In this document: positions 1-8,446 of the stretch, one piece after another
Layout of the letters: every line of letters begins with the position of its first letter
How positions within the stretch are numbered: the first letter of the stretch is position 1
Assembly: GCA_035529695.1 (NCBI GenBank)
Contig: DATKWD010000098.1
Location: 1-64,000, forward strand
DNA: 64,000 nucleotides
Source: DATKWD01 sp035529695
GTDB lineage: Bacteria > Actinomycetota > Acidimicrobiia > Acidimicrobiales > Salinilacustritrichaceae
Reading direction: 5' to 3'
The notes under the pieces: model-generated
Databases searched by the model: none
Told to the model about the DNA's origin: nothing
The model's input: the letters and a program-made list of their open reading frames with translations, nothing else
Made by a program: the position numbers and the translations under genes

Positions 1-136
1 ACGTCGTTGATGCCCACGGAGAGACCTTGGTTCGGATCCTCGAAACCACCATCGACCAGGGTCACGGTCCCGGCGCCGAAGCAGGCGAGGGTGTAGGTGC
101 GGTTGGAGAAGTCCTCCGAGAAGAGGATGTCGTCGG
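1..136 (-). other. open frame of unrecognised protein, cut by window edge
   Basis: Reading the minus strand from about position 136 to the window edge gives an uninterrupted, protein-like frame (ADDILFSEDFSNRTYTLACF, then GAGTVTLVDGGFEDPNQGL). It is in a different frame from the Hsp70 fragment that abuts it at 137. It has no start codon of its own before GTG in ...AGTVTL; upstream in frame a TGA lies at 174-176. The residues look like part of a secreted or lipoprotein beta-rich domain, but I do not recognise the family. It may be the inner part of another gene brought here by rearrangement, or a chimeric contig end. Confidence 0.25.
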
Positions 137-351
137 CCGACGCTTGAAGTGCCGGGCAAGCCCGGGAGGATCGTCACGGCCACGCCGAAGCGCCGCCTCG
201 CCGACGAGCGTGTCGCCGTCGGCCTTCATGTAGATCGCGATGGAATGGAGGCCGATTGCGCGCCGAGGCTCACCGGCTCGACGCGACCGCCACGAGAGAT
301 CGCCGCAGCCGTGAACGTCGTCCCGAGGTCGACGCCGAGCGTGTAGCTCAC
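137..351 (-). pseudogene. Hsp70/DnaK-like N-terminal fragment, frameshifted and truncated
   Basis: From a GTG at 351 the minus strand reads an actin-fold phosphate-1 motif (TLGVDLGTTFTAAAISRGG) typical of an Hsp70 ATPase. After about 38 codons the frame runs into TGA. Moving one frame near 236-241 restores Hsp70 similarity (DGDTLVGEAALRRG and LARHFKRR), so one base appears to be missing. Similarity stops abruptly after FKRR at 137, where the intact relative at 6415-8418 continues with LGD. The two share their first 70 or so residues in outline, so this is a remnant of a second gene of that family. Either a decayed pseudogene or sequence error plus chimerism at a contig end would explain it. 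Confidence 0.6.
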
Positions 352-427
352 GGCGCGCCCTTGTGGTCGCCGGTCGAATCCAGGCGTGACGTCACCTCGA
401 CGACGCTAGCCGCGCAACATCCATGCC

Positions 428-1186
428 ATGCTCGGCCACATGGCCGACGAAGTGGTTCTCGGGATCACCGTCGACGACCACGGCCTCGACGCGGTCTGTG
501 GCCGCGCCTGGCTCGCCGGCGCCGTCGGAATCGCGGAGCAGCCGGCGAGCGAGCCCGGTCGGGTCGAGCTGCTGGTGGCGTGTCCGCCCGCCACCCAGGG
601 GGCGGTGGCCGAAGCACTCGGAGGGGATCCGACCCGAGTCGACTCGTGGTCGCCGGTCGTCAAACGAGTGGCCGTCGACTTCGGAACGTCGGTGATCGAC
701 CTCGATGTGCCGGCGAACGTGTTCGGTGACGGTGCCCACCCGACCACGGCCACGTGTCTGGCCGTTCTGTCAGCCGTGGTGAGCCCGGGACAGCACGTTC
801 TCGATGTCGGGTGCGGCGCAGGTCTGCTCAGCGTCGCGGCAGCTCTGCGCGGTGCAACGGTGACTGCCGTCGACACCTGGGAGCCGGCAGTCCAGATCGC
901 TCGAGCGAACGCCCGCCGCAACCGCGTGTCGGACCGGGTCGAGGTCGAGCTGCGATCGATCCGACCCGACGACGACGCCGACGTGGTGTTCGCCAACATC
1001 GGTGCGGCCACCCTCGTCGAACTCGCACCTGTCATCGAGGCGGCGGCGGCCGGGCCGATCGTTCTGAGCGGACTGCTGGAGCATCAGACCGTCGGCGTCA
1101 TCGCCGCCTATGACAGCGAGGTGCGCGACCGTCGGACCGTCGATGGGTGGACCACGGTCACCCTCGAGGGCGACCGTCGGGCGTGA
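428..1186 (+). CDS. prmA: ribosomal protein L11 methyltransferase PrmA
   Basis: SAM-dependent methyltransferase that trimethylates ribosomal protein L11 in the cytoplasm. The 252-residue product has the PrmA signature FGDGAHPTTATCL around residue 98, the SAM-binding loop DVGCGAGLLSVAA around residue 125, and NIGA in the place of the catalytic NxxA/NPP motif around residue 190. The N-terminal L11-recognition domain is about 95 residues, shorter and more divergent than in E. coli PrmA. ATG codons at 428 and 440 are both possible starts; neither has a strong Shine-Dalgarno. The gene converges on rpsJ with 12 bp between stops and is divergent from the Hsp70 remnant. The L11 gene (rplK) is about 21 kb away in the same window. 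Confidence 0.85.
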   Translation: MLGHMADEVVLGITVDDHGLDAVCGRAWLAGAVGIAEQPASEPGRVELLVACPPATQGAVAEALGGDPTRVDSWSPVVKRVAVDFGTSVIDLDVPANVFGDGAHPTTATCLAVLSAVVSPGQHVLDVGCGAGLLSVAAALRGATVTAVDTWEPAVQIARANARRNRVSDRVEVELRSIRPDDDADVVFANIGAATLVELAPVIEAAAAGPIVLSGLLEHQTVGVIAAYDSEVRDRRTVDGWTTVTLEGDRRA

Positions 1187-1198
1187 TCGATCAGCCCT

Positions 1199-1519
1199 TC
1201 AGGCCTGCTGGATCTTGATCTCGATGTCGACGCCGGCCGGCAGTTCGATTCGCTGGAGGCTGTCGACGGTCTTGGGGTTGGGATCGACGATGTCGATGAG
1301 GCGCTTGTGGATGCGCATCTCGAAGTGCTCCCGGCTGTCTTTGTCCTTGTGCGGCGAGCGGATGACGGTGTAGCGATGCTTCTCGGTCGGGAGGGGGATG
1401 GGTCCCCGAACCGTTGCCTGAGTTCGCACGACCGTCTCGACGATCTTCTTCGTCGACTGGTCGATGACCTCGTGGTCGTATGCCTTCAGGCGGATTCGGA
1501 TCTTCTGGCTCTCGGCCAC
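1199..1519 (-). CDS. rpsJ: 30S ribosomal protein S10
   Basis: Small-subunit head protein S10 (also the NusE partner of NusB in antitermination). The 106-residue frame beginning VAESQKIRIRLKAYDHE is full length and contains the conserved KDSREHFEMRIHKR segment. I start it at GTG 1519, where family homology begins and a GGAG Shine-Dalgarno lies just upstream, rather than at the longer in-frame ATG at 1552. It is the last gene of the str run rpsL-rpsG-fusA-tuf-rpsJ. Normally rplC, rplD, rplW and rplB follow in the S10 operon; here the next gene is convergent prmA, so the S10 operon is detached at this point. Confidence 0.95.
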   Translation of the reverse strand: MAESQKIRIRLKAYDHEVIDQSTKKIVETVVRTQATVRGPIPLPTEKHRYTVIRSPHKDKDSREHFEMRIHKRLIDIVDPNPKTVDSLQRIELPAGVDIEIKIQQA

Positions 1520-1775
1520 GGGGCAACTCCACTCGCTTGTCAAGGAACCCACCCGGCCGATCGGTCGAGCAGAACCGAGACGATAGCGAGGCGCCGCCCA
1601 TCGACACCAAACTCCAGCTCAACGCGATCCGGAGCCACGACCCCACCACGCCCGCGTCGAGAGGCCGACGACATGCCAACAGGCCAAGCGACGACCGACC
1701 GATTGGGTCACCGAGCGCAGGCGCCGGCGGGCGGCGACATTCGCGATGACGCTCTCATCATCCGGCCCTTCACGC
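1520..1775. other. rpsJ-tuf spacer, no gene seen
   Basis: With the hairpin at 1776-1807 this makes a gap of about 320 bp between tuf and rpsJ. The short open frames here have no family resemblance. It probably holds the promoter for rpsJ. A perfect minus-strand TTGACA at 1538-1543 is too close to the start codon to be its -35 element, and I cannot fix a promoter with confidence. Confidence 0.4.
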
Positions 1776-1807
1776 GAACGACCCCCGGACAAGCCCGGGG
1801 GTCGTTC
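1776..1807 (-). terminator. hairpin downstream of tuf
   Basis: A perfect 13-bp inverted repeat (GAACGACCCCCGG and its complement) with a 6-nt loop lies about 35 bp past the tuf stop codon. There is no T-tract, which is common for actinobacterial terminators. It probably ends or attenuates str-operon transcription before rpsJ. Confidence 0.7.
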
Positions 1808-1840
1808 CACTTCTCGTGGCCTCGGTGAGGCCTCGGGCTC

Positions 1841-3028
1841 CTACTTGAGGATCTTGGTCACCCGGCCCGCACCCACGGTGCGGCCACCTTCACGAATGGC
1901 GAAGCGCAGTCCTTCGTCCATGGCGATCGGGTTGATGAGCTCGACGGTCATGTCGGTGTTGTCGCCGGGCATGCACATCTCGGTCCCCTCGGGCAACGTG
2001 ACCGAACCGGTGATGTCGGTGGTCCGGAAGTAGAACTGCGGCCGGTAGTTCGAGAAGAACGGCTTGTGACGGCCACCCTCTTCCTTCTTGAGCACGTAGA
2101 CCTGCGCCTCGAAGTCGGTGTGCGGCGTGATGCTGCCGGGCTTGGCCAGCACCTGCCCACGCTCCACCTGCTCCTTGTCGATGCCACGCAGCAGGGCGCC
2201 GATGTTGTCGCCGGCCTGCCCCTGGTCGAGGAGCTTGCGGAACATCTCGACGCCGGTGCAGGTCGTCGACTGCGTGTCGCGGATGCCGATGATCTCGATC
2301 TCGTCGCCGGTGTTCACGACACCCTGCTCGATCTTGCCCGTCACGACGGTGCCGCGACCCGTGATCGAGAACACGTCCTCGATCGGCATGAGGAACGGCT
2401 TGTCGAGCTCGCGCTCGGGAAGAGGCACGTACTCGTCGACCGCTGCCATGAGCGCCATCACCTGGTCGCCGGCTGCCTCGTCGCCCTCGAGCGCCTTGAG
2501 CGCGCTGACGGGAATGACGGGCGCGCCGTCGCCGTCGAACTCCTGGTCCGACAGCAGCTCGCGCACTTCCATCTCGACCAGTTCGATCAGCTCGTCGTCG
2601 TCGACCATGTCGACCTTGTTGAGCGCCACGACGATGGCCGGCACACCGACCTGACGCGCGAGCAGCACGTGCTCACGGGTCTGGGGCATCGGGCCGTCGG
2701 TGGCGGCCACCACCAGGATCGCGCCGTCGACCTGAGCCGCGCCGGTGATCATGTTCTTGATGTAGTCCGCGTGACCGGGCATGTCGACGTGGGCGTAGTG
2801 ACGGTTGTCGGTCTCGTACTCGACGTGGCTGATGTTGATCGTGATGCCACGCTCACGCTCTTCGGGCGCCTTGTCGATGTTCTCGAACTCGGTGAAGTTG
2901 TTTCCATCGACCCGGTCCGACAGCACCTTGGTGATCGCAGCCGTCAATGTCGTCTTGCCGTGGTCGATGTGACCCATCGTCCCAACATTCAGATGCGGCT
3001 TCGTCCGCTCGAACTTCTCCTTGGACAT
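1841..3028 (-). CDS. tuf: elongation factor Tu
   Basis: GTPase that delivers aminoacyl-tRNA to the ribosomal A site. The 395-residue protein has the P-loop GHIDHGKTT (residues about 19-27), the switch II motif DMPGHADY, the NKVD guanine-specificity motif, and beta-barrel domains 2 and 3 ending in GRVTKILK. The length is normal for EF-Tu. ATG at 3028 follows GAGGAG at a suitable distance. The gene lies 56 bp downstream of fusA in the str operon and is followed by a strong hairpin. It is the only tuf copy in the window. Confidence 0.98.
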   Translation of the reverse strand: MSKEKFERTKPHLNVGTMGHIDHGKTTLTAAITKVLSDRVDGNNFTEFENIDKAPEERERGITINISHVEYETDNRHYAHVDMPGHADYIKNMITGAAQVDGAILVVAATDGPMPQTREHVLLARQVGVPAIVVALNKVDMVDDDELIELVEMEVRELLSDQEFDGDGAPVIPVSALKALEGDEAAGDQVMALMAAVDEYVPLPERELDKPFLMPIEDVFSITGRGTVVTGKIEQGVVNTGDEIEIIGIRDTQSTTCTGVEMFRKLLDQGQAGDNIGALLRGIDKEQVERGQVLAKPGSITPHTDFEAQVYVLKKEEGGRHKPFFSNYRPQFYFRTTDITGSVTLPEGTEMCMPGDNTDMTVELINPIAMDEGLRFAIREGGRTVGAGRVTKILK

Positions 3029-3084
3029 GACGTGTGCTCCTCAGTGCTTTCTTGGATTCGGGTAGGGGTTGAGAATTGGGCTGA

Positions 3085-5184
3085 TCATTCGCCGCGAACG
3101 CGGGCGACGATCTCTTCCTGAACTGACTTCGGCGTTTCCTGGTACGAGTCGAACTGCATGGTGTAGCTGGCCCGGCCCTGGGTACGTGAGCGGAGGTCGC
3201 CCACGTAGCCGAACATCTCGGACAGCGGCACGAGCGCCTCGACGACCTGCGCCGACCCACGCTGGGTCATGCCGCCGACCTGTCCACGGCGAGAGTTGAG
3301 GTCGCCGATGACGTCGCCCATGTACTCCTCGGGGGTGACGACCTCGACCGAGAAGATGGGCTCGAGCAGCACCGGCTTGGCCTGGCGTGCCGCTTCCTTG
3401 AACACCATCGAGCCGGCGATCTTGAAGGCCATCTCGGACGAGTCGACGTCGTGGTACTTGCCGTCGGTGAGGGTGGCCCGCACATCGACCGTGGGGTAGC
3501 CGGCGAGCACGCCCGCATCGAGCGAGCCCTGGATGCCGGCATCGATCGACCCGATGTACTCCTTGGGAATGCGGCCACCGGTGATCTTGTCGATGAACTC
3601 GTAGCCGCCACCGGGACCGGTGGGCTCGAGGTCGATGGTGACCTCGGCGAACTGGCCCGAACCACCGGTCTGCTTCTTGTGGGTGTAGGTGTACTTCTTG
3701 ACCAGCTTGGTGATGGTCTCGCGATAGGCGACCTGCGGCTTGCCGACCGTGGCGTCGACCTTGAACTCACGCAGCATGCGGTCGACCAACACCTCGAGGT
3801 GCAGCTCACCCATGCCGGCGATGATGGTCTGCGCCGTCTCTTCGTCGGTGTGGACCACGAAGGTCGGGTCTTCTTCGGAGAGGGCACCGAGGGCCTTGGA
3901 CATCTTGTCCTGGTCGGCCTTGGTCTTCGGCTCGACCGCGACCCGGATCACCGGCTCGGGGAACTCGAGTTGCTCGAGCACGATGGCCGACGTGGGATCG
4001 CAGATGGTGTCGCCCGTGCGGGTGTCCTTCATGCCGATGCCGGCGACGATGTCACCGGTGACGGCCTCGTCGCGATCGATGCGATCGTTGGCGTGCATCT
4101 CGAGGATGCGGCCGATGCGCTCCTTGTTGCCACTGCGGGCATTGAGGACCGTGCCGCCCTTCTCGAGGCGACCCGAGTAGACCCGGAAGTAGGTGAGTCG
4201 ACCGACGTGCGGGTCGGTCTGGATCTTGAAGGCGAGAGCGGCGAAGGGCTCGTCGTCGTTTGGCTTGCGGACCAGCTCTTCCTTGCCGTGGATGTCCATG
4301 CCCTTGATCGACCCGACGTCGACCGGCGACGGCAGGTAGTCGACCACGGCGTCGAGAAGCGGCTGCACACCCTTGTTCTTGAAGGCGGTGCCGTTGAGAA
4401 TGGGCACGATCTCGTTGGCGAGCGTGCCGGCGCGGAGCGCGGCCTGGCAGTCCTCGAACGTGATCTCTTCCTCGCCGACGAACTTCGTGAGGATGTTCTC
4501 GTCGAACGTGCCGAGCACGTCGATCAGCTCTTCGCGGTACTGAGCCGCCTCGTCGGCCAGGTCGGCCGGGATCTCCTGCTCTTCGTAGGTGGCGCCCAGA
4601 TCCTTCTCGTCGGTCGTCGGCGGCCACACGAGTGCCTTCATCTTCACCAGGTCGATCACGCCCTGGTAGTTCCCTTCGGAGCCGATCGGCAGCTGCACGA
4701 CCGCACAGTTGGCGCCGAGGCGCTCCTTGATGCTGTCGAGAGCGCCGTAGAAGTCGGCGCCGGTGCGGTCCATCTTGTTGATGAAGCACATCCGCGGCAC
4801 GTGGTACTTGTCGGCCTGCCGCCACACCGTCTCGGTCTGGGGCTCGACCCCGGCAACGCCGTCGAACACGGCAACGGCGCCATCGAGCACCCGCAACGAG
4901 CGCTCGACCTCGACGGTGAAGTCGACGTGGCCAGGCGTGTCGATGATGTTGATCGTGTGGTCGCGCCACTCACAGGTCGTGGCCGCGGAGGTGATGGTGA
5001 TCCCCCGCTCCTGCTCCTGCTCCATCCAGTCCATCGTGGCGGCGCCGTCGTGGACCTCGCCGATCTTGTAGGACTTGCCGGTGTAGAAGAGGATCCGCTC
5101 GGTCGTCGTGGTCTTGCCCGCGTCGATGTGGGCCATGATCCCGATGTTCCGGGTGTCTTCGAGCTTGTGGCGGCGCTTGGCCAT
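3085..5184 (-). CDS. fusA: elongation factor G
   Basis: Translocation GTPase of the ribosome. The 699-residue protein contains the P-loop AHIDAGKTTTTERIL near the N-terminus, the G3 motif DTPGHVDF, the NKMD motif, and the domain IV/V region (GRIPKEYIGSIDAG, then RGQVGGMTQRG). Length and domain order match bacterial EF-G1. It lies between rpsG and tuf on the same strand. The 106-bp rpsG-fusA spacer contains a hairpin with a T-run, so fusA-tuf may receive less transcription than rpsL-rpsG or may have its own promoter. Confidence 0.98.
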   Translation of the reverse strand: MAKRRHKLEDTRNIGIMAHIDAGKTTTTERILFYTGKSYKIGEVHDGAATMDWMEQEQERGITITSAATTCEWRDHTINIIDTPGHVDFTVEVERSLRVLDGAVAVFDGVAGVEPQTETVWRQADKYHVPRMCFINKMDRTGADFYGALDSIKERLGANCAVVQLPIGSEGNYQGVIDLVKMKALVWPPTTDEKDLGATYEEQEIPADLADEAAQYREELIDVLGTFDENILTKFVGEEEITFEDCQAALRAGTLANEIVPILNGTAFKNKGVQPLLDAVVDYLPSPVDVGSIKGMDIHGKEELVRKPNDDEPFAALAFKIQTDPHVGRLTYFRVYSGRLEKGGTVLNARSGNKERIGRILEMHANDRIDRDEAVTGDIVAGIGMKDTRTGDTICDPTSAIVLEQLEFPEPVIRVAVEPKTKADQDKMSKALGALSEEDPTFVVHTDEETAQTIIAGMGELHLEVLVDRMLREFKVDATVGKPQVAYRETITKLVKKYTYTHKKQTGGSGQFAEVTIDLEPTGPGGGYEFIDKITGGRIPKEYIGSIDAGIQGSLDAGVLAGYPTVDVRATLTDGKYHDVDSSEMAFKIAGSMVFKEAARQAKPVLLEPIFSVEVVTPEEYMGDVIGDLNSRRGQVGGMTQRGSAQVVEALVPLSEMFGYVGDLRSRTQGRASYTMQFDSYQETPKSVQEEIVARVRGE

Positions 5185-5210
5185 GACGTTGAGTTCAACT
5201 CTCTGTTCGA

Positions 5211-5246
5211 AAAACGAGTCGAGCGGGTCCTGGTCGGGACCCGCTC
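5211..5246 (-). terminator. intrinsic terminator or attenuator between rpsG and fusA
   Basis: A perfect 10-bp stem (GAGCGGGTCC with a 6-nt loop) is followed on the minus strand by CGACTCG and then TTTTT. This is the clearest intrinsic terminator in the str operon. It lies between rpsG and fusA, so partial termination there is likely. Confidence 0.65.
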
Positions 5247-5254
5247 ACCGGTGA

Positions 5255-5270
5255 CACGCCCCGGGGCGTG
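5255..5270. repeat. perfect 16-bp palindrome CACGCCCCGGGGCGTG
   Basis: A self-complementary 16-mer sits 20 bp past the rpsG stop, just before the terminator hairpin at 5211-5246. It could add to the hairpin or be a dyad for a dimeric regulator. Nothing else in the sequence supports a specific role. Confidence 0.4.
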
Positions 5271-5290
5271 CCCCCGGTCGAGGGGCGGGA

Positions 5291-5761
5291 TTACCAGCGG
5301 TAGTGAGCGAAAGCCTTGTTGGCGTCGGCCATCTTGTGGAGATCTTCCTTGCGCTTGACCGACGCGCCGACGGCGTTGGACGCATCGAGGAGCTCGTTGG
5401 CGAGGCGTTCGGCCATCGAGCGCTCACGGCGCTGACGGGAGAAGGTGACGATCCAGCGGATCGAGAGCGTGCCGGCCCGGCGGGCGCCGACCTCGACCGG
5501 GACCTGGTAGGTGGCGCCACCGACTCGGCGGCTGCGGACCTCGAGCTGCGGGCGGACGTTGTCGACGGCTCGCTTGAGGGTGGCGATCGGCTCGGAACCG
5601 GTCTTGGTCTCGATGATGTCGAGGGCCTCGTAGACGATGTTCTCGGCGGTGCCGCGCTTGCCGTGCTGGAGCACCTTGTTGACCAGCTGGGTCACGAGGA
5701 CCTGGTGGTAGACCGGATCGGGCATCAGCGCCCGTCGAGGGGCAGGTCCCTTGCGCGGCAT
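5291..5761 (-). CDS. rpsG: 30S ribosomal protein S7
   Basis: Primary 16S rRNA-binding protein that nucleates the 30S head. The 156-residue protein begins MPRKGPAPRR and carries the conserved GKRGTAENIVYEAL and GGATYQVPVEV segments, ending in AFAHYRW. The length is normal for bacterial S7. It starts 2 bp after the rpsL stop, so the two are probably translationally coupled. In E. coli S7 autoregulates this operon; whether that holds here cannot be seen. Confidence 0.97.
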   Translation of the reverse strand: MPRKGPAPRRALMPDPVYHQVLVTQLVNKVLQHGKRGTAENIVYEALDIIETKTGSEPIATLKRAVDNVRPQLEVRSRRVGGATYQVPVEVGARRAGTLSIRWIVTFSRQRRERSMAERLANELLDASNAVGASVKRKEDLHKMADANKAFAHYRW

Positions 5762-5763
5762 GC

Positions 5764-6135
5764 CTAGCCCTCCTTCTTGGCGCCGTAGCGGCTGCGGGCC
5801 TGCTTGCGGTCGCGCACGCCGGCGGTGTCGAGCGTGCCACGAATGATCTTGTACCGAACACCGGGGAGGTCCTTCACACGTCCACCACGGACCATCACGA
5901 TGGAGTGCTCCTGCAGGTTGTGCCCCTCACCGGGGATGTAGGCGGTGATCTCCATACCGCTGGTCAGGCGCACTCGCGCCACCTTGCGCAGGGCCGAGTT
6001 CGGCTTCTTCGGCGTATAGGTCGACACACGGGTGCAGACGCCACGACGCTGGGGCGCGCCCTTCAGTGCGGGCGTCTTGCCCTTCGCGGGACGTGCCTTG
6101 CGGCCCTTGCGGACCAGCTGCTCGATGGTGGGCAA
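5764..6135 (-). CDS. rpsL: 30S ribosomal protein S12
   Basis: Decoding-centre protein of the small subunit. The 123-residue protein begins MPTIEQLVRKGRKA. The streptomycin-determining lysines are wild type in TPKKPNSALRK and GGRVKDLPGVRY, so no rpsL-based streptomycin resistance is predicted. It is the first gene of the minus-strand str operon; the 279-bp spacer upstream is shared with the divergent Hsp70-like gene and should contain promoters for both. Confidence 0.97.
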   Translation of the reverse strand: MPTIEQLVRKGRKARPAKGKTPALKGAPQRRGVCTRVSTYTPKKPNSALRKVARVRLTSGMEITAYIPGEGHNLQEHSIVMVRGGRVKDLPGVRYKIIRGTLDTAGVRDRKQARSRYGAKKEG

Positions 6136-6414
6136 CGGAGATGAACCTCGTCAGATCTTCGGGAGTACGACCACGCACAAGGGCGCGCATGGCCAGCAGG
6201 TCATGCTAGGAGCCACCTACGGCGCGCGCCAAGTTGCCTCGGTCCGTGGGCCGAGATCTCGCGTGAACCTACGCTCACACCGCGGTGCCGTGGCGGATGT
6301 TCGGTCCCCCCCCGTGCCGGGTGCTGGCACTCCCACGCCGTTTCCTGCGACCGGTTCCCGGATCGGGTCTGGTGGGCCGGTCTACACTCGGCCGCTCTCG
6401 CTTCTAGGAGGCCG
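6136..6414. promoter_or_regulatory. divergent rpsL / Hsp70-like upstream region
   Basis: No gene is visible. The region must hold the str-operon promoter (minus) and the promoter of the Hsp70-like gene (plus). A plus-strand TACACT at 6383-6388 could be a -10 element, about 27 bp before the GTG. I see no good -35 at the usual spacing. AGGAGG at 6406-6411 is a strong ribosome-binding site for the GTG at 6415. Confidence 0.35.
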
Positions 6415-8418
6415 GTGACCTACTACCTCGGGGTCGATCTCGGTACGACATACACCGCTGCTGGGGTGTGGCGCGAGCACAAGGTCGAGATCGCCAACCT
6501 CGGCAACCGCGCCCCGGTGATCCCATCGCTGATCCTGCTGCGCGAAGACGAGGAGATCCTCACCGGCGAGGCCGCCGACCGTCGCGGTGCCTCAGAACCC
6601 GAGCGTCTCGCCCGTGAGTTCAAACGCCGACTCGGCGACCCGGCTCCCATCATCATCGGCGGCACGCCATACTCCGCGGCCTCGCTCATGGGGCGTCTGT
6701 TGCGGTGGGTCGTCGACAAGGTGTCCGAATCCGAAGGCGGTCCGCCCCTCTCGGTGGCGGTGTCGCATCCCGCCAACTGGGGTCCGTACAAGACCGATCT
6801 GCTGACCCAGGCCATCCAAGTGGCCGATCTCGACGATGTCACCACCCTCACCGAACCCGAGGCCGCCGCGATCCACTACGCGACCCAGTCAAGGGTGGCG
6901 GACGGTTCGGTGATCGGCGTCTACGACCTGGGAGGTGGGACCTTCGATGCGGCCGTCCTGCGGAAGGTCGGCGAGGGGTTCGAGATCCTGGGCGAGCCCC
7001 AAGGCATCGAACGACTCGGCGGCGTCGACTTCGACGAAGCCGTCTATCAGTTCGTGCTGCGGTCGGTCGGTGACGCGGTCACCGCCCTCGATCCCGAAGA
7101 CCCGACGGCCGTTGCGTCCATGAATCGCCTCCGGGCCGAGTGTGTCGCAGCCAAGGAAGCGTTGTCGGCCGACACCGACGCCACCATCCCGGTGATCCTG
7201 CCCGGGTTCCAGAAAGACGTCCGGATCACCCGTGAGGAGTTCGAGCACCTGGTCCGGCCCTCACTGACCGACTCGATCACCTCGGTCAGCCGAGCATTGC
7301 GATCCGCCGAGATCGAGCCCGGCGACCTGACCACCGTGCTGTTGGTCGGCGGGTCGTCGCGTATCCCACTCGTCGGTCAGATGGTCGGGACCGCCCTCGG
7401 CCGCCCGGTCGCCGTCGATGCCCATCCCAAGCACGGCATCGCACTCGGGGCCGCCATCATCGCTGCGCAACGCAACGGTGCGGTCGATCACGCGACGATC
7501 GTCGACGCGTCGGCCGAGGCATCGACCGCTCCGGTCGCACCGCCCCCGCCTGACGCCCCACAGCCCACCGTGCCCCCGGCCACGCCGACGTCTCCGGCTG
7601 TCGTTGCCGCCGCTGCCCTCGCCGCAGCCGCCGCTGCAGATTCAGGCGCAGGGACAGACGAACCGACCGTCGCGACGCCCGCTGCCCCTACCGAACCGAA
7701 GTCTGCGGCCGCACCGCCCGCCGCTCCACCACGAGCGGCCACGCCACCCGCGACACCCTCCGACGAACCTGCCCCGGCGGCACCAGCGCCTGTGACCGAC
7801 GCAACCGGTGGACCTCCGCAGTTCCCGAGTCCCGGTGCCGAGCGTCCACTGCACGCGCCCGAGCCCGCTCCGCTGCCGGCCGAGGAACCACCCGGCAAGA
7901 AGCCACCCGTCGGCCTGCTCGTCGGTATCGGTGCCGCGATCCTGCTGGTCGGGGTCGGAGCGTTCGTCCTGTTCGGCGGCGGCGACGACGAGCCGACGGT
8001 CGCCTCCCAGGAGTCGTCGAGCACCACCGACGACCCGACGACCACCACCTCCGACCCAGGCACCACGTCGTCGACGATCGCACTGCCCACCGGACCCTTC
8101 GTCACTCTCGACAGCGTGGCCAACGAGGGCGGCGTCTTCCGCGTGAACTACGAGGTGCTCAACTTCCAGCCGCTCATCGGTGGGGATGCCGATTCGAAGC
8201 ACCTGCACCTCTTCCTCGACACGACCGAGCCGGCGAACGCCGGCAACAACGGCAACCCGCCCGGCGTCTGGGAGATCACCGACGACCCCACGACCCACCT
8301 GATGAAGGTCGGACCCGCCGACGTCGCAGGTGCGACCCAGGTGTGCGCGGTCGTGGCCACGGTCGACCACGACGTCTTCGACCCGGACTCCGGTACCTGC
8401 CTCGATCTCCCCGCCTGA
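6415..8418 (+). CDS. membrane-anchored Hsp70-like protein with extracytoplasmic C-terminal domain
   Basis: Residues 1-355 form an Hsp70 ATPase domain: phosphate-1 GVDLGTTYTA (6-15), phosphate-2 VYDLGGGTFDAA (169-180), and the adenosine motif LLVGGSSRIPLV (309-320). The DnaK substrate-binding domain is absent. Instead there is an Ala/Pro-rich linker (about 365-500), one transmembrane helix (about 499-520), a Thr/Ser-rich stretch, and a C-terminal domain (about 556-667) with two cysteines (644 and 662) and a HLHLFLDT strand. The linker suggests a cytoplasmic ATPase connected to a domain outside the membrane. Start is GTG 6415 behind AGGAGG. The gene interrupts the usual rpoC-rpsL neighbourhood on the opposite strand. 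Its role is unknown: a sensor or envelope chaperone is possible, but unproven. Confidence 0.8.
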   Translation: MTYYLGVDLGTTYTAAGVWREHKVEIANLGNRAPVIPSLILLREDEEILTGEAADRRGASEPERLAREFKRRLGDPAPIIIGGTPYSAASLMGRLLRWVVDKVSESEGGPPLSVAVSHPANWGPYKTDLLTQAIQVADLDDVTTLTEPEAAAIHYATQSRVADGSVIGVYDLGGGTFDAAVLRKVGEGFEILGEPQGIERLGGVDFDEAVYQFVLRSVGDAVTALDPEDPTAVASMNRLRAECVAAKEALSADTDATIPVILPGFQKDVRITREEFEHLVRPSLTDSITSVSRALRSAEIEPGDLTTVLLVGGSSRIPLVGQMVGTALGRPVAVDAHPKHGIALGAAIIAAQRNGAVDHATIVDASAEASTAPVAPPPPDAPQPTVPPATPTSPAVVAAAALAAAAAADSGAGTDEPTVATPAAPTEPKSAAAPPAAPPRAATPPATPSDEPAPAAPAPVTDATGGPPQFPSPGAERPLHAPEPAPLPAEEPPGKKPPVGLLVGIGAAILLVGVGAFVLFGGGDDEPTVASQESSSTTDDPTTTTSDPGTTSSTIALPTGPFVTLDSVANEGGVFRVNYEVLNFQPLIGGDADSKHLHLFLDTTEPANAGNNGNPPGVWEITDDPTTHLMKVGPADVAGATQVCAVVATVDHDVFDPDSGTCLDLPA

Positions 8419-8446
8419 CTCGGCCGCGGCCCGACTGAGGTCCTCC

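Noticed and set aside
1538..1543. Perfect TTGACA on the minus strand before rpsJ
   Set aside because: Only about 18 bp before the start codon, so a promoter using it would begin inside the gene.
3451..5358. Plus-strand open frame of 635 codons across fusA
   Set aside because: Antisense shadow of EF-G with no start signal or domain.
6325..6333. TGGCACTCC as half of a CIRCE heat-shock operator
   Set aside because: Only one half-site resembles the motif and no matching inverted half lies nine bases away.
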